The notes: a model not told the origin generated them from the sequence alone. A stretch of 64,000 bases of DNA from Neoluteolibacter marinus (GCF_014904755.1 NZ_JACZFQ010000076.1:20380-84379); one strand, 5' to 3'; counted from the stretch's first letter, positions 43,732-52,288 are shown. A program made the numbers and translations.

Positions 43732-46500
43732 TCACTTGATGACGATGCGGTAGAACATCCGGTCATTCCCGGCGGGGGATCCGAGATCGTAGGTCGTGGC
43801 GTTGCCCGCGCCGGCCGGAACGTCGTCGGCGACCTCGTCCCAGGGCGAGGCATCCATGACCGCCGACGATTCGATGCGGTAGAGAGCGCCGGGTTTCGAG
43901 GGCCAGCTGATGAGCAGGCTGCCGGCGACCGCGGCGGGGGTCGCACGGAAGAAGCTGGTCGCGTCGAGCGGATCGGTGCCGGTGCGGGTCTCGTCGCCGT
44001 CGTTGGTGGCGTCGCCGTCCGTGTTGTCGTTGTCGGGGTCGGTCTCGCCGGAATCGACCAGACCGTCGAGGTCGGGGTCTTCGAGGACGTCCGCGAGGCC
44101 GTCGTCATCGCTGTCGACGGAAGGATTGTCGGGGATCGAGACCACGTTGCCATTGGGAGCTGTGGTGGCCACGGTCGGGATCAAGGGGCCGCGTTCACCC
44201 CAGGTGGCGGCGAGATCCCGGGCAAGCCGGCGGGCGAGGCGGGTGACGGTCTCGGGTCGGGCCGCGGCGAGGTCGTTGCTCTCGGTGGGATCGGCGGCGA
44301 GGTCGTAGAGCTGGTGGGTGTTGGACTGGTAGTTGTAGATCAGCTTCAGGTTCTCCTGGCGGATCCACGAGAAGTAGTTGCTGCGATGGACGTGGGGGTA
44401 GTGGACGGTGATCTCCTGCGGGCGGTGGAAGCCGGGCGTCGCGGCGAGGTAGCCGGACAGGTCGTGGCCGTCCTCGCCGAAGCCGGGGGCGGCAGGCAGT
44501 CCGGAGGCTGCGAGCAGGGTGACCGGGACGTCCCAGCTGGTGACGATGTCGGTTTCGACGCTGTTGGCGGGAATCGGCAGAGCCTGCTGGAACGGGTTGG
44601 AGGGATCGGGGGCAGCCCAGGCGGCGATCATCGGCACCCGGCAACCGCCTTCCCACTTCGAGCCCTTTTTCCCGCGCAGCGGATAGTCGCCGAAGGTGCC
44701 GGAGGGCAGGCCGTCGACGGTCACGGCGGGGCTGTCGCTGCCGTTGTCGCCGAGGAAGACGATGAGGGTGTTTTCGGCCACGCCGAGATCGACCAGTTTC
44801 TGGCGGATCGCGCCGATGGCCAGGTCCATGCCTTCCGTCATGGTGGCGAACGCGCGGTGGCCGGCGCTGATGCCGGCGCTGTAGTCGCCGGTCGCATCGG
44901 GGTTGGTGGTGAAGGGCGCGTGCGTGGCGTAGAAGGACATGTTGAGGAAGAAGGGCCGGCCTTCGGCGACCGCGCTGTCGAGGGCCTTGTTGGCCTCAAT
45001 CCCGAGCGCGCGGGTCAGGAAGATCGAGCCGTCGTAGTCCTGCATGCCGGGCATGCCGCCGTAGGCGGGAGAGCCGATGTAGCCGCTGTGCGGGTGGCCC
45101 CAGTGGAAGCCGGCGACATTGACGTCGAAGCCGAGGTCGGTGACGGGGGTCGCGGCGTTCGAGAAGTGGGCCTTGCCGATGTGGATGGTGCGGTAGCCGC
45201 CGGCCTTGAGGAGCTTGGGCAAGGTCTCGTCGGAGCCGTTGATCCCGGTGGTGCGCCAGTTGGCGGGCGAACCGGCGCCGCCGCCGCCGACCCAGTCGGT
45301 CACCGCGTGGCGCGCGCTGTTGCGGCCGGTCATCAGGCCGCAGCGGGTGGGGCTGCAGACGGACTGGGCGTAGGCCGAGGTGAAGCGCATGCCGTTGGCG
45401 GCGAGGGCCTCGAGATGGGGCGTCTGGTAGAAGGCGTTGAAGTTGTAGCCGACCGGGTTGCCGCCGGAGTCGAGGCAGAAGGGCACGGCGATGTCCTGCG
45501 GGCCGTAGTCGTCGGCGAGGAAGACCACCAGGTTGGGCCGCGGCGGGCCCGAGGCCACCTCGACCGTGCGGGTGGAGCTGCCGCCGGGTCCGTTGGCGGT
45601 GAGGGTGTAGGTGGTGGTACCTTCGACGGTGACCTGGGCCGTGCCGTCGCCGTCCGCCGACGAAGCGGTGACGTCTCCCGGCGCGGGGGAGATCGCCAGG
45701 CTGTCCGCACCCTCCGTTTGCCAACTGAGGGCGACACTGCCGCCGGCGGTCACGTAGGTCTTGCTGGCGGTGAACGAGGCGATGGCCGGGGGCAGCGGCG
45801 CGCCGTTGTTGCCCTCGAGGGTAATGCCGTCGAAGATGGCGTAGGCGCCGCCTTCGGTCATGTTCGTCTGATAGACCGAAAGCGTGTAGCTGCCCGGCCC
45901 GAGGGTGGTGCCCGCCAGGTCGAAGGGGACGGTGTGATAAGTACTGCCGGTGCCGTAGTTTTCGCGGACGCTGGAACTCACTGGGCTGGCGAGCGATCCA
46001 CCGCTGAGGGTGAACACGAGATCCGAACTGTACGACTGGTCCTGGGTTGCACTGTTGTTGGTGTGGCCCGACAGCACCGTGAGGGTGCCGAGGTCCCAGG
46101 TGTCGCCGAGCGTGAAGCCGAGGCTGAAGCCGCGCCGCGACGTGGTCCGGTTGGTGTCCTGGTTGAGGTTTCGGCTCAGGAACACGTTGTTCCCGTCGGC
46201 GAAGGCGCCGGTGCCGCCCTGCGTCCGGGCGAAGCCACCGAGGGTGCCGCTGTCCCCGGTGCTGATCGCGGTCAGGCCGGTCAGCCCGGTCACCGAGGCA
46301 TGGGAGTTCCAGGTCACGCCGAGGGTGGACGATCCCGAGGTATTGTCGGTGTCTTTCGTGAAGACGTGGGCCCCGGTGTTGCCGTCGAAGTCGGAGGAGA
46401 AGAGCGTGAACTGTCCGTGGGCGGCTGCGATGCCGGCGGCGAGGATGGCGAAGGTGCGAATCAAGGTATCGGGAATTGCAGGTTGAAAAATCAGGCTCAC
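43732..46500 (-). CDS. Exported sulfatase with N-terminal shared ~198-residue module
   Basis: 922 residues. A signal-like N-terminus (LIRTFAILAAGIAAAHGQ) precedes the shared module (residues 31-228). An immunoglobulin-like linker ('VTAGGSVALSWQTEGADSLA') leads to the sulfatase domain, starting at 'RPNLVVFLADDYGPQD' with the metal Asp pair. The formylglycine site is CSPTR (Cys382-Arg386), and 'VFLGDNGSDSPAV' holds further metal ligands. Near the C-terminus are thrombospondin-3-like calcium loops ('DSDDDGLADVLEDPDLDGL'). Start GTG overlaps the stop of the preceding gene as GTGA; TTG 12 codons in is an alternative. No maturase gene is seen nearby. Substrate (sulfated glycan) is inferred. Confidence 0.9.
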   Translation of the reverse strand: MSLIFQPAIPDTLIRTFAILAAGIAAAHGQFTLFSSDFDGNTGAHVFTKDTDNTSGSSTLGVTWNSHASVTGLTGLTAISTGDSGTLGGFARTQGGTGAFADGNNVFLSRNLNQDTNRTTSRRGFSLGFTLGDTWDLGTLTVLSGHTNNSATQDQSYSSDLVFTLSGGSLASPVSSSVRENYGTGSTYHTVPFDLAGTTLGPGSYTLSVYQTNMTEGGAYAIFDGITLEGNNGAPLPPAIASFTASKTYVTAGGSVALSWQTEGADSLAISPAPGDVTASSADGDGTAQVTVEGTTTYTLTANGPGGSSTRTVEVASGPPRPNLVVFLADDYGPQDIAVPFCLDSGGNPVGYNFNAFYQTPHLEALAANGMRFTSAYAQSVCSPTRCGLMTGRNSARHAVTDWVGGGGAGSPANWRTTGINGSDETLPKLLKAGGYRTIHIGKAHFSNAATPVTDLGFDVNVAGFHWGHPHSGYIGSPAYGGMPGMQDYDGSIFLTRALGIEANKALDSAVAEGRPFFLNMSFYATHAPFTTNPDATGDYSAGISAGHRAFATMTEGMDLAIGAIRQKLVDLGVAENTLIVFLGDNGSDSPAVTVDGLPSGTFGDYPLRGKKGSKWEGGCRVPMIAAWAAPDPSNPFQQALPIPANSVETDIVTSWDVPVTLLAASGLPAAPGFGEDGHDLSGYLAATPGFHRPQEITVHYPHVHRSNYFSWIRQENLKLIYNYQSNTHQLYDLAADPTESNDLAAARPETVTRLARRLARDLAATWGERGPLIPTVATTAPNGNVVSIPDNPSVDSDDDGLADVLEDPDLDGLVDSGETDPDNDNTDGDATNDGDETRTGTDPLDATSFFRATPAAVAGSLLISWPSKPGALYRIESSAVMDASPWDEVADDVPAGAGNATTYDLGSPAGNDRMFYRIVIK
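45817..46410 (-). repeat. Shared module, copy in the sulfatase
   Basis: Residues 31-228 of the sulfatase, 198 long. It aligns without gaps to the two copies in the neighbouring 752-residue protein. Landmarks in order: NFDGNTG-like start (DFDGNTG), TDNTSG, ISTGDSGTLGGFA, FLSRN, RTTSRRGFSL, SGHTNN, QDQSYSSDLVF, GGAYAIFDGITL. Confidence 0.85.
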
Positions 46501-48755
46501 GGGGCCTCTTCGACCCGGTAGAAGGCGCGGCCTCCGGCGGGCGAGGGATCGGTGAAGGTGGCGGTGATGTCGGCGGGCGCGACCGGCGGGCCGATGCGTG
46601 CCGGGTAGCCGTCGGTCAGATCGGCCGAGCGCTTGAGGAGGTAGCGCTTCGAGGGATCGAGGCCGGTGACGGTCATCTCGAAGGCCGCGCCGTTGAAGCC
46701 GCTGCCGGTCACCAGGATCGGCGCGGGTGCGATGGCGGCGGTGTCGAGCCGGAGGCCGTCGAAGATGGCGTAGGCGCCTCCTTCGTACATCCGTGTCTGG
46801 TAGACGGTGAGCGTGTAGGTGCCGGTCCCGAGGGTGGTGCCGGCGAGGCTGAACTTGATGTCGAAGTAGGCCGGGCCGGTGTTGTAGTCGACGCTGCGGA
46901 CCGACGACAGCGGCTGGGCCAGGGTGCCGCCTTCGAGGATGAACACCAGGTTGGAGGTGTAAGCCTGGTCCTGGAGCGCGGAGTTGTTGGTGTGGCCGCT
47001 GCGGATGGTCAGCAGGCCGGCATCGACCGGGTTGTTGATTTCGAAGTCGAGGCTGAATCCCCGCTTCGAGGTGGTGCGGTCGCTGTCCAGGTTGTGGTTG
47101 CGGCTGAGGTAGAGGTTGTCGGCATTGGCGTAGGGCGCGGTGCCGCCCTGCAGTTGCGCGAAGCCACCGAGGGTGCCGCTGTCGCCGGTGCTGACGGCGC
47201 TCAGGTCGGACACCGTGCCGACGGCGGCGTCCTTGGTCCAGGTCACGCCCAGCGATGTCGCGCCGGAGGTATTGTCGGTGACGCCCCCGAGGACCACCGC
47301 GCCGGTGTTGCCGTCGAAGTTGGAAGTGAGGATCGAGTACGACGGCACGGACGAGGGCTCGAGCGGGTCGCTGCCGTCGGTGGCCTCGGCGCCGTCGGCG
47401 TAGAGGTCGCCGTCGCTGTCGGGATTCATCGGATCGGTCTCATCGAAGTCGACGAAGCCGTCTTCGTTGGCGTCTTCTTCGCCGTCCTTGAGCCCGTCGC
47501 CATCGCTGTCCGGGTTGAGCGGGTCGGTGGTGGTGCCCAGTTCGAGGCCGTCGTCCAGGCCGTCGCCGTCGGTGTCGAGGAGCGTGGGGTCGGTGCCTTC
47601 CTGCTGTTCCTCCCAGTTCTCGACGAAGTCGTTGTCGGGGTCGTCGTACTCGCCGTCGGGCGATGCGGTGCTGGTGGGATCGAGCCCGTAGCGGACTTCC
47701 CAGCCGTCGATCAAGGTGTCGCCGTCGCTGTCATGGTAGAGAGGATCGGTGCCGGTGTCGGCGGCCGAAACGAAGGTGCCGGTGAAAGTTTCAACCCCGT
47801 CCTCGAGCCCGTCGTCGTCGCTGTCGTCGTCGAGCGGATCGGTGCCGGTGTCAGTGGCGGAGACGAAGACCCCGGTGTCGGTTTCAACGCGGTCGTTGAG
47901 GCCGTCATCGTCGGTGTCGGCCTTGTTCGGATCGGTACCCCGGGCGGCTTCCTCGGCGTTGGTCAGGCCGTCGTTGTCGAGCAGCAGGTCGCCGGTGCCG
48001 TCCTGGGCCCCGATGCTGCCGAAGTGGAGGATTTCCCAGTCGTCGGCGAGACCGTCCTGGTCCTCGTCGAGCGCGCCGGCGAGCGTGATGCCGTCGTAGA
48101 TCGCGTAGGCACCGCCGCCGGTCATGTTGGTCTGATAGACCTCGAGGGTGTAGGTGCCGGCGTCGAGTGAGGTCCCGGACAGGTCGAGGGGAACGGTGTG
48201 GTAGGCGGGCGCGGCGCCGTAGTCCTGGACCGATTCGACGCTCACCGGTGCGGGCAAGGTGCCGCCGCTCAGCGAACAAACGAGCGTCGAGACCAGGGCC
48301 TGGTCCTGGTTGCCCGTGTTGGTGGTGTGGCCCGAGACGAGGGTGAGGGTGGTCAGCGACCAGGTCTCGTCGAGGGTGAAGGTCAGGCTGAAGCCGCGCT
48401 TCGAGGTGGTGCGGAGGGTGTCGAGGTTGTGGTTGCGGCTGAGGTAGAGGTTGTTGGGCCCGGCGAAGGCGGCGGTTCCACCCTGGAGCTGGGCGAAGCC
48501 GCCGCTCGTGCCGCTGTCGCCGGTGGAGATCGCGGTCAGGGCCGAAAGCGAGGTGACCGAGGGATGGTTGCTCCAGTCGGTGAGGTTCAGGCTGGCGCTG
48601 CCGCTGGTATTGTCGGTGTTGCCGCCGAGCGTGACGGAGCCGGTGTGGCCGTTGAAGCCGGAGCTGAAAATCGTCTCGGCGGAGGCAGCGCCGGAAAGCA
48701 GCAGGAGGAAAGCTGCGGCGGGGATGGCGGGATCCAATGAAAGTTGGGTTTTCAT
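46497..48755 (-). CDS. Exported protein: shared module, calcium-loop repeats, shared module
   Basis: 752 residues with signal peptide (IPAAAFLLLLSGAASA). Module copy A spans residues 28-225, a run of thrombospondin type 3-like repeats ('DSDDDGLEDGVETFTG', 'DSDGDGLKDGEEDANEDG') fills ~230-470, module copy B spans 473-670, then an 80-residue beta-rich end ('MTVTGLDPSKRYLLKRSADL'). The DxDxDG loops should bind calcium and stiffen the spacer between the two modules. Looks like a surface scaffold. It lies between the PEP-CTERM gene and the sulfatase, overlapping the sulfatase start. Confidence 0.85.
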   Translation of the reverse strand: MKTQLSLDPAIPAAAFLLLLSGAASAETIFSSGFNGHTGSVTLGGNTDNTSGSASLNLTDWSNHPSVTSLSALTAISTGDSGTSGGFAQLQGGTAAFAGPNNLYLSRNHNLDTLRTTSKRGFSLTFTLDETWSLTTLTLVSGHTTNTGNQDQALVSTLVCSLSGGTLPAPVSVESVQDYGAAPAYHTVPLDLSGTSLDAGTYTLEVYQTNMTGGGAYAIYDGITLAGALDEDQDGLADDWEILHFGSIGAQDGTGDLLLDNDGLTNAEEAARGTDPNKADTDDDGLNDRVETDTGVFVSATDTGTDPLDDDSDDDGLEDGVETFTGTFVSAADTGTDPLYHDSDGDTLIDGWEVRYGLDPTSTASPDGEYDDPDNDFVENWEEQQEGTDPTLLDTDGDGLDDGLELGTTTDPLNPDSDGDGLKDGEEDANEDGFVDFDETDPMNPDSDGDLYADGAEATDGSDPLEPSSVPSYSILTSNFDGNTGAVVLGGVTDNTSGATSLGVTWTKDAAVGTVSDLSAVSTGDSGTLGGFAQLQGGTAPYANADNLYLSRNHNLDSDRTTSKRGFSLDFEINNPVDAGLLTIRSGHTNNSALQDQAYTSNLVFILEGGTLAQPLSSVRSVDYNTGPAYFDIKFSLAGTTLGTGTYTLTVYQTRMYEGGAYAIFDGLRLDTAAIAPAPILVTGSGFNGAAFEMTVTGLDPSKRYLLKRSADLTDGYPARIGPPVAPADITATFTDPSPAGGRAFYRVEEAP
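46746..47339 (-). repeat. Shared module, copy B in the scaffold protein
   Basis: Residues 473-670, 198 long, no gaps against the sulfatase copy; about half of positions identical by eye. Contains NFDGNTG, TDNTSG, VSTGDSGTLGGFAQLQGG, LYLSRNHNLD, RTTSKRGFSL, SGHTNNS, QDQAYTS, GGAYAIFDGL. Confidence 0.85.
48081..48674 (-). repeat. Shared module, copy A in the scaffold protein
   Basis: Residues 28-225, 198 long. Contains GFNGHTG, TDNTSG, ISTGDSGTSGGFAQLQGG, LYLSRNHNLD, RTTSKRGFSL, SGHTTNT, QDQALVS, GGAYAIYDGITL. Copies A and B of one protein are not closer to each other than B is to the sulfatase copy, by eye. Confidence 0.85.
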
Positions 48756-48805
48756 GAGGTCTAGTCTGCGGGGTTTTGGGTTTTTTGGCGGGAAAGAAGG
48801 GCGGC

Positions 48806-49540
48806 TCAGCGCTTGTGGCGGAGCAGCCCGAGCAGGCCGAGGCCGCCGAGCAGGGCGATCGACGGCTCGGGGACGGCGACGAGGTTGATGCCGTCGTAGA
48901 TGGCGTAGGAGCCACCGGTGGCGTTGGTCTGGTAGACTTCGAGCGTGTAGGTGCCGGCGCCCAGCGAGGTGCCGTTGAGATCGAAGACGACCGGGTGATA
49001 GGCGGGGCCGCTGTCGTAGGACTCGGTGATGCTGGCGGTGACCGCGCTGCCGAGGGTTCCGCCGGCGAGCGAGAAGACGAGGTCAGACGAATAGGCCTGG
49101 TCCTGGATGCCGGTGTTGTTGGTGTGGCCGGAGAGCACCGTCAGCGAGAGCAGGTCCTGGGCGCTGTCGAGGGTGAAGGTCAGGCTGAAGCCGCGCTGGC
49201 GCGGGGCGGTGCCCTGGTTGAACGAGTTGCGGCTGAGGTAGAGGTTGTCCTCGTTCGCATAGGCCGCGGTTCCTCCCTGGAGCTGGGCGAAGCCACCGGC
49301 GGTGATGCCGTTGTCGGTGGAGATGGCGGTGAGCGCCGAGATGCCGGTGACGGCGCTGTCGAGGTACCAGTCGGTGATCGTCACCGTGGCGCTGCCGCTG
49401 GTGTTGTCGGTATTGCCCGCCAACTCCGTGGCACCCACGTTGGCGTCGAAGGCGGAGTTGAACAGCGAGATGGCGCCGGGGCAGGAGCAGGTCAGCAGGC
49501 CGGCGATGGCGAAGGACGAGAGGGCGGTGGTTTTGAACAT
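48806..49540 (-). CDS. PEP-CTERM protein consisting of one shared module
   Basis: 244 residues. A hydrophobic signal (LSSFAIAGLLTCSCPGA) leads to the shared module (residues 24-220). Immediately after comes the PEP-CTERM sorting tail VPEPSIALLGGLGLLGLL with basic RHKR end, recognised by an exosortase and linked to envelope anchoring or release. It is thus the anchored, minimal form of the module found in the next two genes. A motif TTC-N10-GTTAAGAT lies 63 bases upstream and also before the sigma gene. Confidence 0.88.
   Translation of the reverse strand: MFKTTALSSFAIAGLLTCSCPGAISLFNSAFDANVGATELAGNTDNTSGSATVTITDWYLDSAVTGISALTAISTDNGITAGGFAQLQGGTAAYANEDNLYLSRNSFNQGTAPRQRGFSLTFTLDSAQDLLSLTVLSGHTNNTGIQDQAYSSDLVFSLAGGTLGSAVTASITESYDSGPAYHPVVFDLNGTSLGAGTYTLEVYQTNATGGSYAIYDGINLVAVPEPSIALLGGLGLLGLLRHKR
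48881..49471 (-). repeat. Shared module, copy in the PEP-CTERM protein
   Basis: Residues 24-220, one residue shorter than the other copies and more diverged in the middle (RNSFNQGTAPRQRGFSL in place of RNHNLDxxRTTSKRGFSL). Keeps TDNTSG, GGFAQLQGGTAAYA, LYLSRN, SGHTNN, QDQAYSSDLVF and YAIYDGINL. Confidence 0.85.
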
Positions 49541-49602
49541 GGAGCGCAGGAATTCGGTGATTACCGGTTGTCCGGTGCTGAATCACCCGCTGCGCGCCGC
49601 GA

Positions 49603-49623
49603 ATCTTAACGCCCGACCGCGAA
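49603..49623 (-). promoter_or_regulatory. Candidate ECF promoter before the PEP-CTERM gene
   Basis: On the minus strand TTC, ten bases, then GTTAAGAT, ending 63 bases before the ATG. The same arrangement occurs at 51764-51784 before the sigma gene. The upstream part (AAAGTTC here) could serve as the -35 and GTTAAGAT as the -10. Confidence 0.5.
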
Positions 49624-49645
49624 CTTTTTTCGGCGGTGGCTGCCT

Positions 49646-51187
49646 TTACTGGCCTTGCCCGTCCGCGTAGAGCCGCTGGACGGCTTGCTCCGACAAGGCT
49701 CCGGCATGGATCCGCAGCTCGTCGATCAGGCCCGGAAAACTTCCCGGCCGCGGGTCCACGCTCAGCCCGATCAGCAGGGGCCGCGACGCGTTGCTCACGG
49801 TGACGGTGTCGGGCCGATCCTTTTCGTCCGGTGCATCGATGGGGGCGAACTGGCGCCGCTTGAGCGGTTCGCGGCGGCCGTCGATGTAAATGGCGAAGTT
49901 TTCCTCCAGTCCCTCCGCGCCGGAGAAGACCGCGACGAAGTGATGCCACTGGCCGTCGTCGAGGTGGGTGGCGCCATCGTACGAGACGACGCCGAGGGAG
50001 ATGCGCGCCACCACCGGCTGGTCGGGCGTTTCCTGGGCGAGCATGACCTTCCACTTGGTGAAGGCGCCTCTTGGTTCCCCCCAGTTGGCGACGGCCGGCA
50101 TGTGGGTGAACGGGGTGCCGGGAGCGACCTTGGTCCAGAAGCTCACCGAGCGGGGCAGATCGCCGTCGATGCCCTGCCAGTCGGTCTCGACGAAATCGCC
50201 GTCGCCTTTCAAGGACAGCGCCGAGCCGACCTTGCCCGGCACCAGGGTCGGCGGAGTGACGTTCCCGGTGCCGTTGCGGTAGCTGGCCTTGATCCTGGCG
50301 GCCTTCGGCAGGGTGCCGGACACCGGGATGGCGCTGCCCGGGGCCGGCTCGAAACCGAAGTGAAGCTCGGGCAGGGCGGGCGGCAGCTCGGTCAGGAACG
50401 CCGCGGGATCGGGCGGGATCAGCTGCAGCTGTCCAACAGCGTTGGCATCGCGGGCCTGGCCGGCCTCGAGCTCCTCGCTCATCGTCTTGCCGCCGAAGGT
50501 GGTCACGCTGACCTTGCCCTTGAGAACGTGGACTTCGTGGTTGGCGTCGTTGCCGGCGTGGATGCCGAATTCAGTGCCGAGATCGGTGACCTTGAAGGCG
50601 CGGGTGGTCACGGTGAAGCCGTGGTCGGCGGGGACGATGTGGAAGAAGGCCGAGCCGTGGTCAAGGCGGAGGTCCTGCGGCGACGCCAGGCTGAAGCGGG
50701 CGGGCGCCTGGATCATGGCCCGCGATCCGGTCGCCAGCGACACCTCGAGGGTGCCTTGGGTCAGGGTGACGATGGTGTCTTCGTCGAGCCGGGCACGATC
50801 GGCGGGTTCGTCGCCGCGGGCGTCGAGCGTGTAAATCGTGCCGGGTGCCTCGTTCAAGTGGGCCAGGGCGGCCGGCGTCTCGGTCATGACGGCGCGCAGG
50901 ATGAAGGCGGCCACCAGCACCGCGGCGGCGGCGGTGACCAGCGAGAGCTGGACGCTGCGCCGGCGCTGGCGGTGTAATCCTGCCTCGACGGCCGTGCTCT
51001 GGGTGCGCGAACCGGAGCCGCGCGAAAGCCGGTAGCCGAGCGCCTGGTGGAGGGCGACGCAGTCGTAGTAAAGCTCCCGGGCGGCGGGGTCGTCGCCGAG
51101 GGTTCGGTAGAGCGCGGCGACCCGCTCCGGCGGGAGATCGCCGTCGATCAAGAGCTGGATCTCGCGCTCCATCTCGTCGCCGCTCAT
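49646..51187 (-). CDS. FecR-domain protein with C-terminal LamG-like domain
   Basis: 513 residues. N-terminal ~70 residues resemble an anti-sigma segment ('MEREIQLLIDGDLPPERVAA'). A single membrane helix follows (SLVTAAAAVLVAAFILRAVM, ~82-101), then a FecR-like beta domain ('SLATGSRAMIQAPARFSLAS', 'KVTDLGTEFGIHAGNDANHE') and a LamG/concanavalin-like domain (~330-513: 'VGSALSLKGDGDFVETD', 'GQWHHFVAVFSG', 'PGLIDELRIHAGALSEQAV'). Sigma/FecR-LamG pairs are common in Planctomycetes and Verrucomicrobia. The gene overlaps the sigma gene by ATGA, so this protein probably senses an external glycan and controls that sigma factor. Confidence 0.87.
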   Translation of the reverse strand: MSGDEMEREIQLLIDGDLPPERVAALYRTLGDDPAARELYYDCVALHQALGYRLSRGSGSRTQSTAVEAGLHRQRRRSVQLSLVTAAAAVLVAAFILRAVMTETPAALAHLNEAPGTIYTLDARGDEPADRARLDEDTIVTLTQGTLEVSLATGSRAMIQAPARFSLASPQDLRLDHGSAFFHIVPADHGFTVTTRAFKVTDLGTEFGIHAGNDANHEVHVLKGKVSVTTFGGKTMSEELEAGQARDANAVGQLQLIPPDPAAFLTELPPALPELHFGFEPAPGSAIPVSGTLPKAARIKASYRNGTGNVTPPTLVPGKVGSALSLKGDGDFVETDWQGIDGDLPRSVSFWTKVAPGTPFTHMPAVANWGEPRGAFTKWKVMLAQETPDQPVVARISLGVVSYDGATHLDDGQWHHFVAVFSGAEGLEENFAIYIDGRREPLKRRQFAPIDAPDEKDRPDTVTVSNASRPLLIGLSVDPRPGSFPGLIDELRIHAGALSEQAVQRLYADGQGQ

Positions 51188-51729
51188 GGGGTGCCTTCGT
51201 TCGGTTGGAGCTGGTTGGCGACGCATTTGCGCAGCGCGGTCCGCAAGCGGAACAGGGTGACCGAAAGGGCGGAAACGCTGCGGCCGCTGGCACGGGAGAA
51301 CGATTCGAGGTTGTTGCCTTTCTGGTAGCGGTGCTCCAGGAGCTTGCGGTCCTGGGGCCGGAGCTTGGCCAGGCAGCCTTCCAGGGCGGCGAGGCGCGGC
51401 TGGCGGGCGGCAAGCCGGTCGGGCATTTCCTGGGCGATGGTATCGGCCAGTTGTTCGTTCATCGGGACCCAGTCGTCGCGCCGCCGCGAGCGCAGGTGAT
51501 GAAGCATTTCGTAGCGCGCGACCTTGAAGGCCCAGGCGCGGAAGTCGCTGCCGGGGCGGAACTGCGACTGCTTTTTCCAGAGCACGATGTTGGTTTGCTG
51601 GAGGACGTCGCCGACATCCGGATGGCCGGGCATCAGGGAGATGAGGAAAGCCCACAGGTCGGCCTGGTGCATCGTCAGCAAGCTGACGAAGTCCGCGAAG
51701 GCATCGGGTCTGGACGACGGTTCGGGCAT
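51184..51729 (-). CDS. ECF-type sigma factor (Rhodopirellula/Verrucomicrobium family)
   Basis: 181 residues. Region 2 is 'DLWAFLISLMPGHPDVGDVL ... IVLWKKQSQFRPGSDFRAWA' with the DFRAWAFKVARYEMLHHLR helix for -10 recognition. Region 4 is 'LAALEGCLAKLRPQDRKLLEHRY ... LESFSRASGRSVSALSVTLF'. It belongs to the planctomycete/verrucomicrobial ECF group (TIGR02989 as I recall). It begins an apparent operon: FecR-LamG, PEP-CTERM, scaffold, sulfatase. A promoter-like motif 35 bases upstream matches one before the PEP-CTERM gene, which suggests autoregulation. Confidence 0.9.
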   Translation of the reverse strand: MPEPSSRPDAFADFVSLLTMHQADLWAFLISLMPGHPDVGDVLQQTNIVLWKKQSQFRPGSDFRAWAFKVARYEMLHHLRSRRRDDWVPMNEQLADTIAQEMPDRLAARQPRLAALEGCLAKLRPQDRKLLEHRYQKGNNLESFSRASGRSVSALSVTLFRLRTALRKCVANQLQPNEGTP

Positions 51730-51763
51730 GCGGGTCGCAGGAGGTACGACAAGGACTGCCGGG

Positions 51764-51784
51764 ATCTTAACCTCGTGATCGGAA
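51764..51784 (-). promoter_or_regulatory. Candidate ECF promoter before the sigma gene
   Basis: Minus strand: TTC-N10-GTTAAGAT with a preceding T-run (GTTTTTTC), ending 35 bases before the ATG. Matches the site at 49603-49623 in both element and spacing. Confidence 0.5.
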
Positions 51785-51894
51785 AAAACATGAAATTCCG
51801 GTTCCGGTGCCGGACCGGGGGTGACGGGATTCCGGCTCGATGAAGGGGTCGCGCTTGCTAGCCTGGCGCGGATGAAATCGTCGGAGTCAGCGAA

Positions 51895-52284
51895 ATGAGC
51901 GCCGCGGTGCGGGTCGACAAGTGGCTGTGGGCGGTGCGGCTATTCAAAACCCGCGGGCTGGCGGCGAAGGCGTGTGAAAGTGGTCGCGTGAAGGCCGGGG
52001 AGCGGATCCTGAAGGCCTCGTCGGAGGTTCGCGGCGGTGAACTCCTGGAGCTGCCCTTCGCCGAAGGCCCCGGAACCCGGGTGGTGCGGGTGATCGGCCT
52101 GCTCGACAAACGGGTCGGCGCACCGGAGGCACGGCTGGCCTGTGAGGACATCACGCCGGCCGACGTGATCGAGTCGCGGCGGGTCTGGCAGGAGAACCGT
52201 TCGCACCGGCTGGAGGGTGAGCAGGGCCGGCCGACCAAGCGCAACCGCCGCCGCATGGAGCAGGAGCGCGGATTCTTCGAATGA
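51895..52284 (+). CDS. hslR: S4-domain RNA-binding protein (Hsp15 type)
   Basis: 129 residues with an S4 domain at residues ~4-60 ('VRVDKWLWAVRLFKTRGLAA ... ACESGRVKAGERIL') and a basic C-terminus ('RPTKRNRRRMEQERGFFE'). Hsp15 binds free 50S subunits carrying nascent chains after stress. It is divergent from the sigma factor with ~165 bases between starts, and a hairpin follows the stop. Confidence 0.92.
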   Translation: MSAAVRVDKWLWAVRLFKTRGLAAKACESGRVKAGERILKASSEVRGGELLELPFAEGPGTRVVRVIGLLDKRVGAPEARLACEDITPADVIESRRVWQENRSHRLEGEQGRPTKRNRRRMEQERGFFE

Positions 52285-52288
52285 AAAG

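Noticed and set aside
48806..49540. Lipoprotein lipobox (LLTCSC) in the PEP-CTERM protein.
   Set aside because: The position after the cysteine and the presence of a full PEP-CTERM tail make a standard signal peptide the better reading, though not proven.
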